Assembly: GCA_900767585.1 (NCBI GenBank)
Contig: CAAFZP010000113.1
Span: 1 to 22,523 of the forward strand
Direction: 5' to 3'
DNA length: 22,523 nucleotides
Source: Lachnospiraceae bacterium
GTDB taxonomy: Bacteria; Bacillota; Clostridia; Lachnospirales; Lachnospiraceae
Position numbers and translations under genes: made by a program. The notes under the pieces were generated by a model. The model did not search any database and had not been told where the DNA came from. It was given only the letters and a program-made list of their open reading frames with translations. Below are positions 1-9,225 of this stretch, piece by piece; the first letter of the stretch is position 1, and each line of letters begins with the position of its first letter.

Positions 1-285
1 AAGCCACAGGCACCACAGATGGGTCAGCCGGGAATGCCACAGATGCCGAAGCCGGAAATGCCAAAGCCGCAGGCACCGGAGATGCCGAAGCCACAGGCAC
101 CACAGATGGGTCAGCCGGGAATGCCACAGATGCCGAAGCCGGAAATGCCAAAGCCGCAGGCACCGCAGATGCCGAAGCCGGAGATGCCAAAACCGGAAAT
201 GCCGAAGCCACAGGCACCACAGATGCCAAAGCCGGAGATGCCAAAGCCACAGGCGCCACAGATGGGTCAGCCACAGATGCCGAAT
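1..285 (+). repeat. In-frame Pro/Met/Lys/Gln-rich coding repeats
   Basis: Imperfect short tandem units encoding MPKPQAPQ, MPKPEMPKP and MGQPGMPQ follow one another without a frame break up to the FHA domain. Nearly identical codons (cca/ccg alternation, atgccgaagcc cores) point to recent expansion by slippage or recombination, so copy number probably varies between strains. The array continues beyond the left edge of the window. Confidence 0.85.
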
Positions 286-624
286 GGCGGTCTTATGGGC
301 CAGCTTGGTGGAGCACGCCCGATTCCGCATTTGATTCGGAAAAAGACAGGCGAGATTATCAACATTACAAAACCGGAATTTGTGATTGGAAAATCGAAAA
401 CAAAGGCAGATTATGCAATTGAAAATAACAGCGCAATCAGTCGGGAACATTGTACAGTTATTCAGAGAGATGGCGTGAATTATATAAAAGATGACAACTC
501 TACAAATCATACATATGTAAACGGAGTAGAACTTCAGCCAGGAAAAGAAGTGTTATTGAAACATAAGACAGAAATCCGAATGGGAGATGAAGAATTTACA
601 TTTCTTTTAAGAAAAGGAGAGTAG
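1..624 (+). CDS. FHA-domain protein with proline-rich repeat arm (5' partial)
   Basis: Cytosolic phosphothreonine-reader protein; the reading frame is open at base 1, so the true start lies upstream (the Met at 19 is only internal to the repeats). The first ~95 visible residues are low-complexity units of the type MPKPQAPQ, MPKPEMPKP and MGQPGMPQ. The C-terminal ~100 residues form an FHA domain with its hallmarks in order: an I-G-K-S turn (385-396, Lys where many FHA domains have Arg), S-R-E-H (439-450) and T-Y-V-N-G ending at 525. FHA domains bind phosphothreonine peptides. The stop is 1 nt before the PP2C gene, whose ribosome binding site lies inside this gene's end, so the two are translationally coupled. 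The partner is unknown; the downstream T-x-x-L protein is the best candidate by context. FHA call is secure; role of the Pro-rich arm is unknown. Confidence 0.9.
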   Translation, partial: KPQAPQMGQPGMPQMPKPEMPKPQAPEMPKPQAPQMGQPGMPQMPKPEMPKPQAPQMPKPEMPKPEMPKPQAPQMPKPEMPKPQAPQMGQPQMPNGGLMGQLGGARPIPHLIRKKTGEIINITKPEFVIGKSKTKADYAIENNSAISREHCTVIQRDGVNYIKDDNSTNHTYVNGVELQPGKEVLLKHKTEIRMGDEEFTFLLRKGE

Positions 625-625
625 T

Positions 626-1396
626 ATGGAATATATTGCGGCTTATCATACAGATGTTGGAACAAGAAAGGAAACCAATCAGGATTCGCTTGCTCTGAAA
701 GTTATAAGCACAGAAGAGGGAAATGTAGCATTTGCGATTGTCTGCGACGGTATGGGAGGTCTTGCAAAAGGAGAACTTGCAAGCAAAGAAGTCATCGAAG
801 CATTTAACACATGGTTTGATGAAGTCCTGACAGAGGATATTCAAAAGGGTGAGTTCGATGAACAGAAACTTGTTTCACAATGGGACGACATTATCCAGAC
901 GCAGAATTGGCGTCTGGGGTCTTATGGTGAAAAAAATCATATACAGCTTGGAACAACAGTTTCTGCGATTCTGTTGTATAAGGAGCAGTATTATATTGTA
1001 CATGTAGGTGATAGCCGGGTATATGAACTGACAAAAAACGTACGGCAATTGACAAGTGATCAGACGTTTATCGCCAGAGAGATTGCTGCTGGGCGCATGA
1101 CGCCAGAGCAGGCGAAGAAAGATCCGAGAAGAAGCGTGCTGTTGCAATGCGTGGGAGCTTCGCCGGTTGTAGAACCGGAGTTTACAAAAGGAAACGTGGA
1201 ACGGGATGCGGTGTACATGTTATGTTCCGACGGATTTCGTCATGTGATATCGCAAGAGGAAATGTTGGAAAAAATCGGCCCGGATGTGGCCCGTGATGAA
1301 GAAAAAATGAAGTATGGGGCGATTTATCTGACAGAGTTAGTAAAAAATCGTGGTGAACGGGATAATATCACGGTTGCAATGCTACGGACGATATAG
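626..1396 (+). CDS. PP2C-family Ser/Thr protein phosphatase (first of two)
   Basis: Metal-dependent (Mn/Mg) protein phosphatase of 256 residues, cytosolic, with no membrane segment. Motifs in order: T-N-Q-D (metal-binding Asp20), C-D-G-M-G-G (Asp41), H-V-G-D-S-R, C-S-D-G-F and the closing R-D-N-I-T motif. All metal-ligand aspartates are present, so it should be active. Length matches stand-alone bacterial PP2C enzymes of the PrpC/Stp type. The start is set by AAAGGAGAG immediately upstream, inside the FHA gene. It sits between an FHA gene and a Ser/Thr kinase gene, the usual partner set, and would be expected to reverse the kinase's phosphorylation. Substrate assignment is inference. Confidence 0.95.
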   Translation: MEYIAAYHTDVGTRKETNQDSLALKVISTEEGNVAFAIVCDGMGGLAKGELASKEVIEAFNTWFDEVLTEDIQKGEFDEQKLVSQWDDIIQTQNWRLGSYGEKNHIQLGTTVSAILLYKEQYYIVHVGDSRVYELTKNVRQLTSDQTFIAREIAAGRMTPEQAKKDPRRSVLLQCVGASPVVEPEFTKGNVERDAVYMLCSDGFRHVISQEEMLEKIGPDVARDEEKMKYGAIYLTELVKNRGERDNITVAMLRTI

Positions 1397-1433
1397 AGAT
1401 TGATTGAACGATAGGATTTGGAGAGGGTACGCC

Positions 1434-3617
1434 ATGACGAAGGAAGGAACCGTTTTAGACGGAAAATATGAAATATTAGCGGAAGTCGGACGAGGCGGAA
1501 TGTCTATCGTATATCTTGCGAGAGATAAGCGATTGAACAAGCAGTGGGCCGTAAAAGAGATCAAAGACGATGGAAAAAAGTCTGCCAAAACATTGCTGAA
1601 AGGATTGGAGCGGGAAGCGAATATCCTGAAGAATGTGGATCATCCTGTGTTGCCACGAATCGTGGATATTATCAATCAGGACGGGACGATTTACGTCGTT
1701 ATGGATTATATTGAAGGAGATACGATTCAGGATAGATTGAAAAAAGAAGGTGCCCAGCCACAGGAACTGGTTGTGGAGTGGGGACTGCAGCTTGCAAGTG
1801 CGCTGGATTATCTTCACAATATGAATCCGCCGGTCATTTACCGGGATATGAAACCTTCCAATGTCATGATCAAACCGGAGGGCGGTGTAAAACTCATCGA
1901 CTTTGGAACAGCCAAAGAGTATGAGATTGAAAACAATGCAGATACAACGGCGCTCGGAACAAGAGGATATGCTGCACCGGAACAGTTTGGAGACTCCAAA
2001 GGCCGGGGTATTTACAACACAGATTCCAGAACCGATATCTACAATCTTGGCGCAACGTTGTATCATATTGTAACCGGAAAAAATCCATGTGAACCTCCAT
2101 ATGAGATGAAACCGATCCGGGAGTGGAATCCGGCTCTTTCATCCGGATTGGAAAAAATTATTTTAAAATGTACCCAGCCGGATCCGAATGACCGGTATCA
2201 GGACTGCGCGGAGCTTATGTATGCGCTTGAACATTATAATGAGCTTGATGACAGTTACCGGAAGAAAAACAAGAAGAAAATTGTTGCGTTTTCTGCAACG
2301 GTTGCGCTCGCACTTGTCGCAGGCGTTGTGTCCGGAGTTGGATATTCCGGTATGCAGAAAATCAAATTAAACAACTATAACCAATATATTGAAAATGGTA
2401 TGGAGTATTGCAGGGAAGAAAATTATACTGCCGGCACAGAAGAATTCAAACGTGCGATCGAGCTTGACGGTTCTGAAGAAAAAGCCTACGAGCAGTATAT
2501 ACAGGCATATATCGATGCGACAAACAAGGCGGAAGAAGCTGGTACAGAGTCGTCTCTTGTTCTCGATGATGCGTTGACGCTGGTTGCAAACAGAATCAGC
2601 AGCAAACACGATGGCGTAGAGAAAAACAGTGCAGTATTATACAAACTTGCGCTTACATATTTCGAGGAAGAACGGTCCTATAACCAGGCAGCAAAGTATT
2701 TTTCAATGATTGATGAGTCAGATCCGGAGTATGGAAAACTGGCAAAGTTTTACAAGTCCATATCTGAGCTTCGGTCAGACAGCACATCCGATGCTTCCGA
2801 GTTGATGCAGCAGGTAAATGATTTTGCGGCATACAACCAGAACAACTACACAAATCAGGAAGCAACGAAGTTTGTGAATTACCGGATCATTGGCGAGATT
2901 TACAGTACAAACGTCAGCAAAGATTCTGATATGAATATTGCAGAGCAGGCGTGCGCAGTGATGGAACAGGCGGTGGAAGATCTTGCGGAGTATACAGGCG
3001 GAGAGATGGATACGTCAGCGGTGATGGATATGAATTACCGGTATGATGATAATCTGATCACCATTTACGAACAGCTTGCAAAAGATAATAAAGATAACGA
3101 AGTGGAACGGAATAAGTATTATTCTCTTACAATCAGTACATGCGAGGATTATATCGGGATATTAAAAATCAAGGTTGATGAGGATCCTTCGATTCAGCTT
3201 GGAGGCGCTTCTAACAATGCATATAACCAGTCGTACTATAACAAAATGATGACAGAGGCACGATGCTATGACGGACAGGGAAAAACGGACGAGGCTCTGA
3301 AGGTTTATCAGACTGCAGAGAAAATATTCGGCACAAAAAATGAGTGGAGTGATAATGTATATGCGGAACATATGGATTATCTCTACCGTCTGTGTGAAGA
3401 AAAAGAACAGGATCCGAACAGATGGCCGACTGTCATCCCGGATATGACAAAGCAGCTGATTCAGGTTTTTGATGACGGAGGAAATGTGACAGGAATCGAC
3501 AGCAATAAAACCTGGTACAAACGGAAAGATACGCTGCAGATGCTGAAAGATGGAAACTACAAAACAGAAGATACCGATGCAGCAGAAGATACACAATCAG
3601 AAGAGATGGGAGAGTGA
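1434..3617 (+). CDS. Membrane Ser/Thr protein kinase with extracellular TPR-like region
   Basis: 727-residue transmembrane kinase. The N-terminal ~270 residues hold an intact Hanks-type kinase domain: glycine loop G-R-G-G-M-S (19-24), ATP lysine K41 in A-V-K, a catalytic loop reading Y-R-D-M-K-P-S-N (Tyr in place of the usual His), D-F-G and A-A-P-E. A Lys-rich stop and one hydrophobic span (about 283-305) follow. The remaining ~420 residues are predicted extracellular and helical, with TPR-like stretches such as A-x-x-Y-F-S-M-I-D and E-A-L-K-V-Y. There are no PASTA domains, so the sensing part differs from PrkC/PknB. ATG 1434 is preferred over a TTG 30 nt upstream because GGAGAGG lies 7-8 nt before it. 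Ligand unknown; substrates may be the T-x-x-L protein downstream. Confidence 0.92.
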   Translation: MTKEGTVLDGKYEILAEVGRGGMSIVYLARDKRLNKQWAVKEIKDDGKKSAKTLLKGLEREANILKNVDHPVLPRIVDIINQDGTIYVVMDYIEGDTIQDRLKKEGAQPQELVVEWGLQLASALDYLHNMNPPVIYRDMKPSNVMIKPEGGVKLIDFGTAKEYEIENNADTTALGTRGYAAPEQFGDSKGRGIYNTDSRTDIYNLGATLYHIVTGKNPCEPPYEMKPIREWNPALSSGLEKIILKCTQPDPNDRYQDCAELMYALEHYNELDDSYRKKNKKKIVAFSATVALALVAGVVSGVGYSGMQKIKLNNYNQYIENGMEYCREENYTAGTEEFKRAIELDGSEEKAYEQYIQAYIDATNKAEEAGTESSLVLDDALTLVANRISSKHDGVEKNSAVLYKLALTYFEEERSYNQAAKYFSMIDESDPEYGKLAKFYKSISELRSDSTSDASELMQQVNDFAAYNQNNYTNQEATKFVNYRIIGEIYSTNVSKDSDMNIAEQACAVMEQAVEDLAEYTGGEMDTSAVMDMNYRYDDNLITIYEQLAKDNKDNEVERNKYYSLTISTCEDYIGILKIKVDEDPSIQLGGASNNAYNQSYYNKMMTEARCYDGQGKTDEALKVYQTAEKIFGTKNEWSDNVYAEHMDYLYRLCEEKEQDPNRWPTVIPDMTKQLIQVFDDGGNVTGIDSNKTWYKRKDTLQMLKDGNYKTEDTDAAEDTQSEEMGE

Positions 3618-3622
3618 TAAAC

Positions 3623-4330
3623 ATGGAAAACGTATATGAGATATGTTTCTACGGTGGTCTGATCCTTGCAATTTTACTTCTGATTACAGCGATTGTTTTA
3701 TTTGTTGTATTGAAGATCCCAAAAGCCATCGGTGATCTGACAGGAAGAACTGCAAAAAAAGCAATGCGCGACATGCGGGATGAAAACAAGGCACCGGGAA
3801 GCATCGCAAAAAAAGAGCAGGAAAAATATTATAATATGGGCAGCGGGAAGATCACTGCAAAAGAGACAGTTTCTTCCGGACAGGATAGAAAGACAAACGG
3901 GAATGATTCCACGGAACTGCTTGGAAAGACAAAGAAAAAAGAAAAGAGATTCGAACAGACCGATATTCTCAGACCGGGAATCCGCGATTATGATGAACCG
4001 GATGCCGATGAGACAGAGATCCTTGGCGAGGAAGATGACACGACGGATATTTTGCAAAATCAGGCATTCGAAGGTGACGATGGAGCTACCGATGTGCTAA
4101 CCGGCGAGGAAGGTGACGACGGAGCAACCGATGTGCTGACCGGTGAGGAAGGTGACGACGGAGCAACCGATGTGCTAACCGGCGAGGACGACGGAGCAAC
4201 AGATATTTTAAGCAGCGTGGAAGGCGACGAGGATGCAACAAGCGTGCTTTCGGCAAAGGATGATTCATACAAGCATGTGAAAGTTATCTACAATGTAGTA
4301 ATCGTTCATACGGATGAGACGATAGAATGA
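3623..4330 (+). CDS. Single-span membrane protein with nine T-x-[ILV]-L motifs in an acidic tail
   Basis: 235 residues, no family recognised. One N-terminal membrane span (about 10-31) is followed by basic residues (K-I-P-K, R-T-A-K-K), so the tail should be cytosolic. From residue 97 on the tail is acidic and carries T-[DES]-[ILV]-L nine times, with Thr at 97, 113, 131, 141, 156, 169, 182, 193 and 206. Three of these lie in near-identical 13-residue units (GDDGATDVLTGEE). Some FHA domains read pThr with Ile or Leu at +3, so the tail looks like a multivalent kinase substrate and FHA docking platform; this is inference. ATG 3623 is favoured over a GTG at 3614 that overlaps the kinase stop, because GGGAGAG sits 8 nt upstream of the ATG. 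Function as a scaffold is untested. Confidence 0.85.
   Translation: MENVYEICFYGGLILAILLLITAIVLFVVLKIPKAIGDLTGRTAKKAMRDMRDENKAPGSIAKKEQEKYYNMGSGKITAKETVSSGQDRKTNGNDSTELLGKTKKKEKRFEQTDILRPGIRDYDEPDADETEILGEEDDTTDILQNQAFEGDDGATDVLTGEEGDDGATDVLTGEEGDDGATDVLTGEDDGATDILSSVEGDEDATSVLSAKDDSYKHVKVIYNVVIVHTDETIE
4073..4186 (+). repeat. 39-bp tandem coding repeats (13-residue T-D-V-L units)
   Basis: Two full 39-bp units (4073-4111, 4112-4150) and a third of 36 bp (4151-4186) encode GDDGATDVLTGEE, followed by a diverged fourth copy ending in T-D-I-L. The units differ by only a few silent changes, indicating recent duplication. Each unit adds one candidate phosphothreonine motif. Confidence 0.9.
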
Positions 4331-4352
4331 GATGAGAGAGGTGAAAAATAAG

Positions 4353-7300
4353 ATGAGGGAAACAAAAAAGAGACCTCTGAAAAAACTGATAGCATTATGG
4401 GTTGTTTTTGCTATGCTGGTTGTACCGTTTGCAAATTATGTAAGTGGTGTAAATGATGCGAAGGCAGAAGGTACCGGTGGTACAAGTGTAAAGACAGGGA
4501 ATTCACAGACAGTAACAGCGGAATTACAGGCAGGAAGTTCGAGTGTGAATGCTGCGGATTTTGAGTTGACCGAGGTTGTGACAAACGAGGTTTCCTATAC
4601 TTTAGTGCAGGGTGAACAGACTTTGGTGGTAAAGAATCCGGAGTTTACGTTCCGGTGGCATGATGAGGCACTGTACACGAATCAGCTGATTACAAAGAAG
4701 TATTACAAACTGCTGGATGCAAATCAAAATCCGGAAGCAAGTTATACGGAAGCGGAAGTTTCGGGACTGGATGAATATCCGGTCGGGGGACTTACGGTTT
4801 CGGAGAGCAAAAAGCTCGCAATCTATGTTTGCTCGATTGAGGATGCCGGTGAAGGAGGTCAGTATTTCTGTGGGCTTGCAAAATTAGCTTATGTTGTAAA
4901 TGTAAACTATGTAACGTCGGCATTTAAGACAGAGTGCGGCTTGTATAACGGCGGGACAAAACTGACATCCGATGATTATACAGATAGTGCCACGATGCGC
5001 GCTCCACTGACGGTGGATAATATTCCGGCAGCAACTGTTAAGTATTTTGTGACAACGGATCAGGCAGTTACGGAAGAACAATTGAAAAAGGCTGGAAATT
5101 ATACGGCATCCAGTGAAATAACTGCAATTGAAACATATCGAGGTAAACGTATCTATGCGCATGCCGCATTTATTTCAGATGAAGGAGAGAACTCAAAAGT
5201 ACTGGAGTATGAAAGCCTTGGAACGGTTCAGATCAGCAATGATGAAAAGGCGCCAACAATCTCTTGTACGAAAGAAAATGTGCAGTATTTTGATGCAAAT
5301 GCAGGTATGTATACAGCAATCCAGGATAATTTTATCGATGAGAACCAGGTATACTATGGTGTGAGCAACAAATATAAATATCTTGTCCGTGTGACAGATG
5401 ATCAGGCAGAGGGACAGGATGCAACCGGTGTAGGTACCGTGACAGCAAAACTAAAGACTGCCGGGACGACACTTTCAGTGAATCCGTCGACAACTGCAAA
5501 TGATGTTTATGAGATTGAACTCACAAAAGAGCAGGCACAAGGGGATACGATTGTAGTAACTGCGGCAGACCGGAAAGGAAATTCAGAGGACTATAACTGC
5601 CCGATCCGGATCTCACAGGTTGTAGAGGGAACTGCGGTCCTGGGTGTATCGTTTGTGAGTGAAGATGCGTGGAACGGTTTGACGACCGGAAAGACACTCC
5701 CGCATCAGACAGCAAAAAAACAGATCAAAGTAACACTGGAGTCAAACCGTCAGATCCCGGCAGTAAACATGAGCCTGACAAATGCAGACGGAAAGACCGT
5801 GCAGATGGATGCGGATTCATTGACAACGACAAAACCTTCGGTCACACGTGTGTATACGGTATCTGCAACATTCTCAATCCCGACAGATTTGGAACAGACA
5901 GAAGTATTCACCGGCATGACGGTAAAAGCGTTCGATGCAGATCAAAATGAGATCGATATCAAGGGCAACAAAACGATTCAGACAATCTTATATGATGCAA
6001 ATGCACCGGTCATCAGTGACTTAAAGCTTGAAAAGAGCGATGATAACGGAAATACCTGGAAGGAAGTGGGAGAAGCTGACGCACAGTTTGATCCGGTTAT
6101 CACAGAGCTGGGTACGACATACCGCTATGCAGTTACTGTGGCAGATGCGGCAGGAGAAAGCGGCATAAAGTCCGTATATGTGGATGAAACACATGCATTT
6201 ACATCGGATGGAAATGGAAGATATGTATGGAATATCCCGGAGAGCGAGCTGCGGACAGATATCGCGTATACAAAGACTGTTTATGCATCTGACAAGGCGG
6301 GCAATGTATCCGTCGGCAAAAATCTGAGAGGCGTAAAGCTGATCGACAAAGCGCTGCGGATTGATGCGGTTGCAATCAGGGATGCAGCAGGAACGGATGT
6401 AACGGACCAGATTTTGTCCGGGAAATATACAAATAAGCAATATACCCTGGAGATTACTGCATCGTCAGCCTATGCAATCACAAATGCTACCGTATGGGCA
6501 GATGGTTATAATGATGGAAAAGATGGTGCTTCGATGACAGGAAATACAGAGGATCCGGTGAGCCATCGGTATACGGCTGCAGCGACGTTTACACTTCCGA
6601 AGCAGACCGATGTCAATGCTCTGTTAGCGTCGATGTACATAACCGTGAAAGATAAACATGATTCAGAGATCCGGTATCCGGAAGCAGCCGGTACGTATCT
6701 TGGAACCATTTTATACGACCGGACGAATCCGATACTTACAATCAATGAAGCGGATGCAAATACATGGTATGCAAATTATACTGTGAACTATGAGATCAAG
6801 TCAGGTGATACAAATATAGAATCCCCACTTGCCGGCGCCGGTTATGTTATAACAGGTACATCAGAGAGCAAGGATGAATCGATCCAATTGGATGGAACAC
6901 AGAAGGCTGCAACGGGCGATATTGTCATTCCGGAGTCGGACAATGTGGCAGGAACCAATATTGCATTTACTGCAAAAGATGCCTCCGAAAACGTGATGCC
7001 ATCCTACGGATACAGCGTGAAAGTAGATAAGACAAAACCAACCGTAGACTTGAAAGTAGGCGGAAAAAAGATCCTTAGCAATCCACTCGAAGGGGATGTC
7101 AAAATCACAGCAGATGTATGGGATAACCTGACAATCCGGACAGCAACTATCACAGTGAAGGGACCGGATACCGATATCACCAAATCACTGTGTGGAGAGA
7201 TTGAACAGGTAAATATCAAAAAATCAAGTTCCATGGTTTTAGACACATTGATCGGAAAGCATGCAGCTGACGGTGATTATACCGTGACCGTGAAAGTGGC

Positions 7301-9215
7301 AGATAAAGCTGGAAATACAGATGAGCAGACCGTGTCTTTCCGCGTGGACAATACAATTCCGGTTGTGACAGCCAAGATTTCGGGCGGAGAAACTGCAGGA
7401 AAGAAACCTGGAAAGAGTTTTGATGGAACAATCTGCGATTATTACTACCGCTCCAACGTATCAATTCTTTTGACATATGAAGATACGAATATGAATTCGA
7501 ATGACGTGAGAGTGACGGATAATAACAACAAGGTTTCCGTTTCATGGACGCGGATCGGAGAGTCCAATAAATATGAAGGAAGCTATGTGGTTACAGATTC
7601 CGGTGCACATACCATCCGGATTGAGGCGAAGGATCAGGCGGGAAATCGCGCAGTTACCAAACAGGTTGTCTTTATCAAAGATACAGATGCGCCGACAATA
7701 TCAGTCATGATCAACGGCGGACTGCTTTATTCGGAGAGCATGGGACAGCTTGATATGACAGCGGACACCGCAGTTGCATTTTCGGTAAATGAGCTGAATG
7801 GCGATGAAAAAGATTTTAATTATCAATTGATCAAGACAGCTCCGGATCAGCTTCCGGTAACTGCAGATGTGTTAAAAACAGAAAACCGGGTATTCCATTA
7901 TACAGATGAAGCAGAATATGTTGCGAAAGTGTATGCGATTGACCTGGCTGGCAACCGGAGTGCAGACCGGACAGTTTCGTTCCGGATTGATAAGACCGCG
8001 CCGGAATTAAAGATTTCGGGTGCTGCGTCCGGATCGTCCTTAAGTTCCGGAACAACGTTGACATTCAGCATGACAGAGGCTTTCTGGAAGGATGCATCCG
8101 GTACGATCACGATTACGAGAAAAGCCGGAGATGGTGCATCAGAGTCTACATATAAGACAATCGATGTGAAACCGACCGGACGTGTAACTACATTGACAGA
8201 GTCTCTGAGTGAGACCGGTGAGTACAATGTGAAGTTTACGGCCAAGGACCGGGCCGGTCACACGTCAGAAGCTTCAAACTATACAGTCAAGATTGATACA
8301 AATAAACCGGTTATTACATTGAAGGGCGTCAAGAATAACGATAAGACGACAAAAGAAGTAGAATTCCAGGCTCAGATTGATGAGGACTTCTATCTGTCAA
8401 AGTCGGTAATCATCAATGCAACAAGAACTTACCTTGATGAGAAGACCCACAAAGAGAAGACGGAAGACATCAAGTTTACCGGATACAATCCGACTGCAGC
8501 GACGACACTGATCCGGAACACGTTTACCGAGGATGGTATTTACAAGATTCAGCTGCTGTGTAAGGATGCGGCTGGAAATGAAGATTCACAGGATGTGTCA
8601 TTTACAATCGACAAGACAAAGCCAGTGATTGATTCCAAGGTACTTGGTGCATATGCAGGCAAACTGACTGCATTTGCCTGGGACTATGACTTGAACGATA
8701 TTGTATATGACCTCACAGTCTGCGATGTTCATATGTATCTGAACGGAACTGAGTACGATGGTACTTCGGAAGTGGAAGATGGTGCGTATGAGATGAAGAT
8801 TGTTGCGGAGGATGAACTTGGCAACAAGACCGAAGAAACAGCAGATTTCACACTCGATACAAAAGCACCAACATTTATTGTGACGGGTGTGGAAGATGGA
8901 GAAGTGAAAAATGAGCAATATGATATCCAGATATCTTTGCAGCTTGGCGAAGACATTTTGGATTCTGTGGAACTGAATGGAAAAGCAATTACGATTGCGG
9001 ACAACCAGGCAAGCATCACAGTCACAGAAAAAGGTGATTATAAGCTTACGATGAAGGCGCATGATGATGCAGGAAACCAGGCGGAAAAGACAATCAGTTT
9101 CCGCTATGGACAGAAGAAAGCAATATGGCTGTTCATCGTGCTTGGAGTTGCCGGTGTCGTGATTCTCGGCGGCGGAATCATCTTTGCGGTTGGACATCGC
9201 AAAAAAGAAAAATAA
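4353..9215 (+). CDS. Large Ig-like-repeat surface protein, membrane anchored
   Basis: 1620 residues. A signal peptide (Lys/Arg-rich start, hydrophobic 12-27, likely cleavage after A-K-A at 36-38) leads to a long extracellular region of bacterial Ig-like modules. The modules are recognisable from recurring D-x-A-G-N turns followed ~10-15 residues later by F-x-I-D-K-T-x-P linkers. At least eight such turns occur, for example D-K-A-G-N, D-Q-A-G-N, D-L-A-G-N, D-A-A-G-N and D-D-A-G-N. The C-terminus is one membrane span (about 1590-1612) and a short basic tail (G-H-R-K-K-E-K). No LPxTG motif is present, so it is held by the membrane, not by sortase. ATG 4353 is chosen because AGAGGTG lies ~10 nt before it; an ATG at 4332 has no such site. 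Last gene of the operon. Such repeats serve in adhesion or as stalks; the ligand is unknown. Confidence 0.88.
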   Translation: MRETKKRPLKKLIALWVVFAMLVVPFANYVSGVNDAKAEGTGGTSVKTGNSQTVTAELQAGSSSVNAADFELTEVVTNEVSYTLVQGEQTLVVKNPEFTFRWHDEALYTNQLITKKYYKLLDANQNPEASYTEAEVSGLDEYPVGGLTVSESKKLAIYVCSIEDAGEGGQYFCGLAKLAYVVNVNYVTSAFKTECGLYNGGTKLTSDDYTDSATMRAPLTVDNIPAATVKYFVTTDQAVTEEQLKKAGNYTASSEITAIETYRGKRIYAHAAFISDEGENSKVLEYESLGTVQISNDEKAPTISCTKENVQYFDANAGMYTAIQDNFIDENQVYYGVSNKYKYLVRVTDDQAEGQDATGVGTVTAKLKTAGTTLSVNPSTTANDVYEIELTKEQAQGDTIVVTAADRKGNSEDYNCPIRISQVVEGTAVLGVSFVSEDAWNGLTTGKTLPHQTAKKQIKVTLESNRQIPAVNMSLTNADGKTVQMDADSLTTTKPSVTRVYTVSATFSIPTDLEQTEVFTGMTVKAFDADQNEIDIKGNKTIQTILYDANAPVISDLKLEKSDDNGNTWKEVGEADAQFDPVITELGTTYRYAVTVADAAGESGIKSVYVDETHAFTSDGNGRYVWNIPESELRTDIAYTKTVYASDKAGNVSVGKNLRGVKLIDKALRIDAVAIRDAAGTDVTDQILSGKYTNKQYTLEITASSAYAITNATVWADGYNDGKDGASMTGNTEDPVSHRYTAAATFTLPKQTDVNALLASMYITVKDKHDSEIRYPEAAGTYLGTILYDRTNPILTINEADANTWYANYTVNYEIKSGDTNIESPLAGAGYVITGTSESKDESIQLDGTQKAATGDIVIPESDNVAGTNIAFTAKDASENVMPSYGYSVKVDKTKPTVDLKVGGKKILSNPLEGDVKITADVWDNLTIRTATITVKGPDTDITKSLCGEIEQVNIKKSSSMVLDTLIGKHAADGDYTVTVKVADKAGNTDEQTVSFRVDNTIPVVTAKISGGETAGKKPGKSFDGTICDYYYRSNVSILLTYEDTNMNSNDVRVTDNNNKVSVSWTRIGESNKYEGSYVVTDSGAHTIRIEAKDQAGNRAVTKQVVFIKDTDAPTISVMINGGLLYSESMGQLDMTADTAVAFSVNELNGDEKDFNYQLIKTAPDQLPVTADVLKTENRVFHYTDEAEYVAKVYAIDLAGNRSADRTVSFRIDKTAPELKISGAASGSSLSSGTTLTFSMTEAFWKDASGTITITRKAGDGASESTYKTIDVKPTGRVTTLTESLSETGEYNVKFTAKDRAGHTSEASNYTVKIDTNKPVITLKGVKNNDKTTKEVEFQAQIDEDFYLSKSVIINATRTYLDEKTHKEKTEDIKFTGYNPTAATTLIRNTFTEDGIYKIQLLCKDAAGNEDSQDVSFTIDKTKPVIDSKVLGAYAGKLTAFAWDYDLNDIVYDLTVCDVHMYLNGTEYDGTSEVEDGAYEMKIVAEDELGNKTEETADFTLDTKAPTFIVTGVEDGEVKNEQYDIQISLQLGEDILDSVELNGKAITIADNQASITVTEKGDYKLTMKAHDDAGNQAEKTISFRYGQKKAIWLFIVLGVAGVVILGGGIIFAVGHRKKEK

Positions 9216-9225
9216 AACACGTAAA

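Noticed and set aside
1..285. CRISPR-like or satellite array
   Set aside because: Repeat units are in frame, contiguous without unique spacers and encode a proline-rich chain leading into the FHA domain.
1404..1433. TTG extension of the kinase N-terminus
   Set aside because: The ribosome site GGAGAGG is inside this stretch and serves the ATG at 1434; the kinase fold starts just after that ATG.
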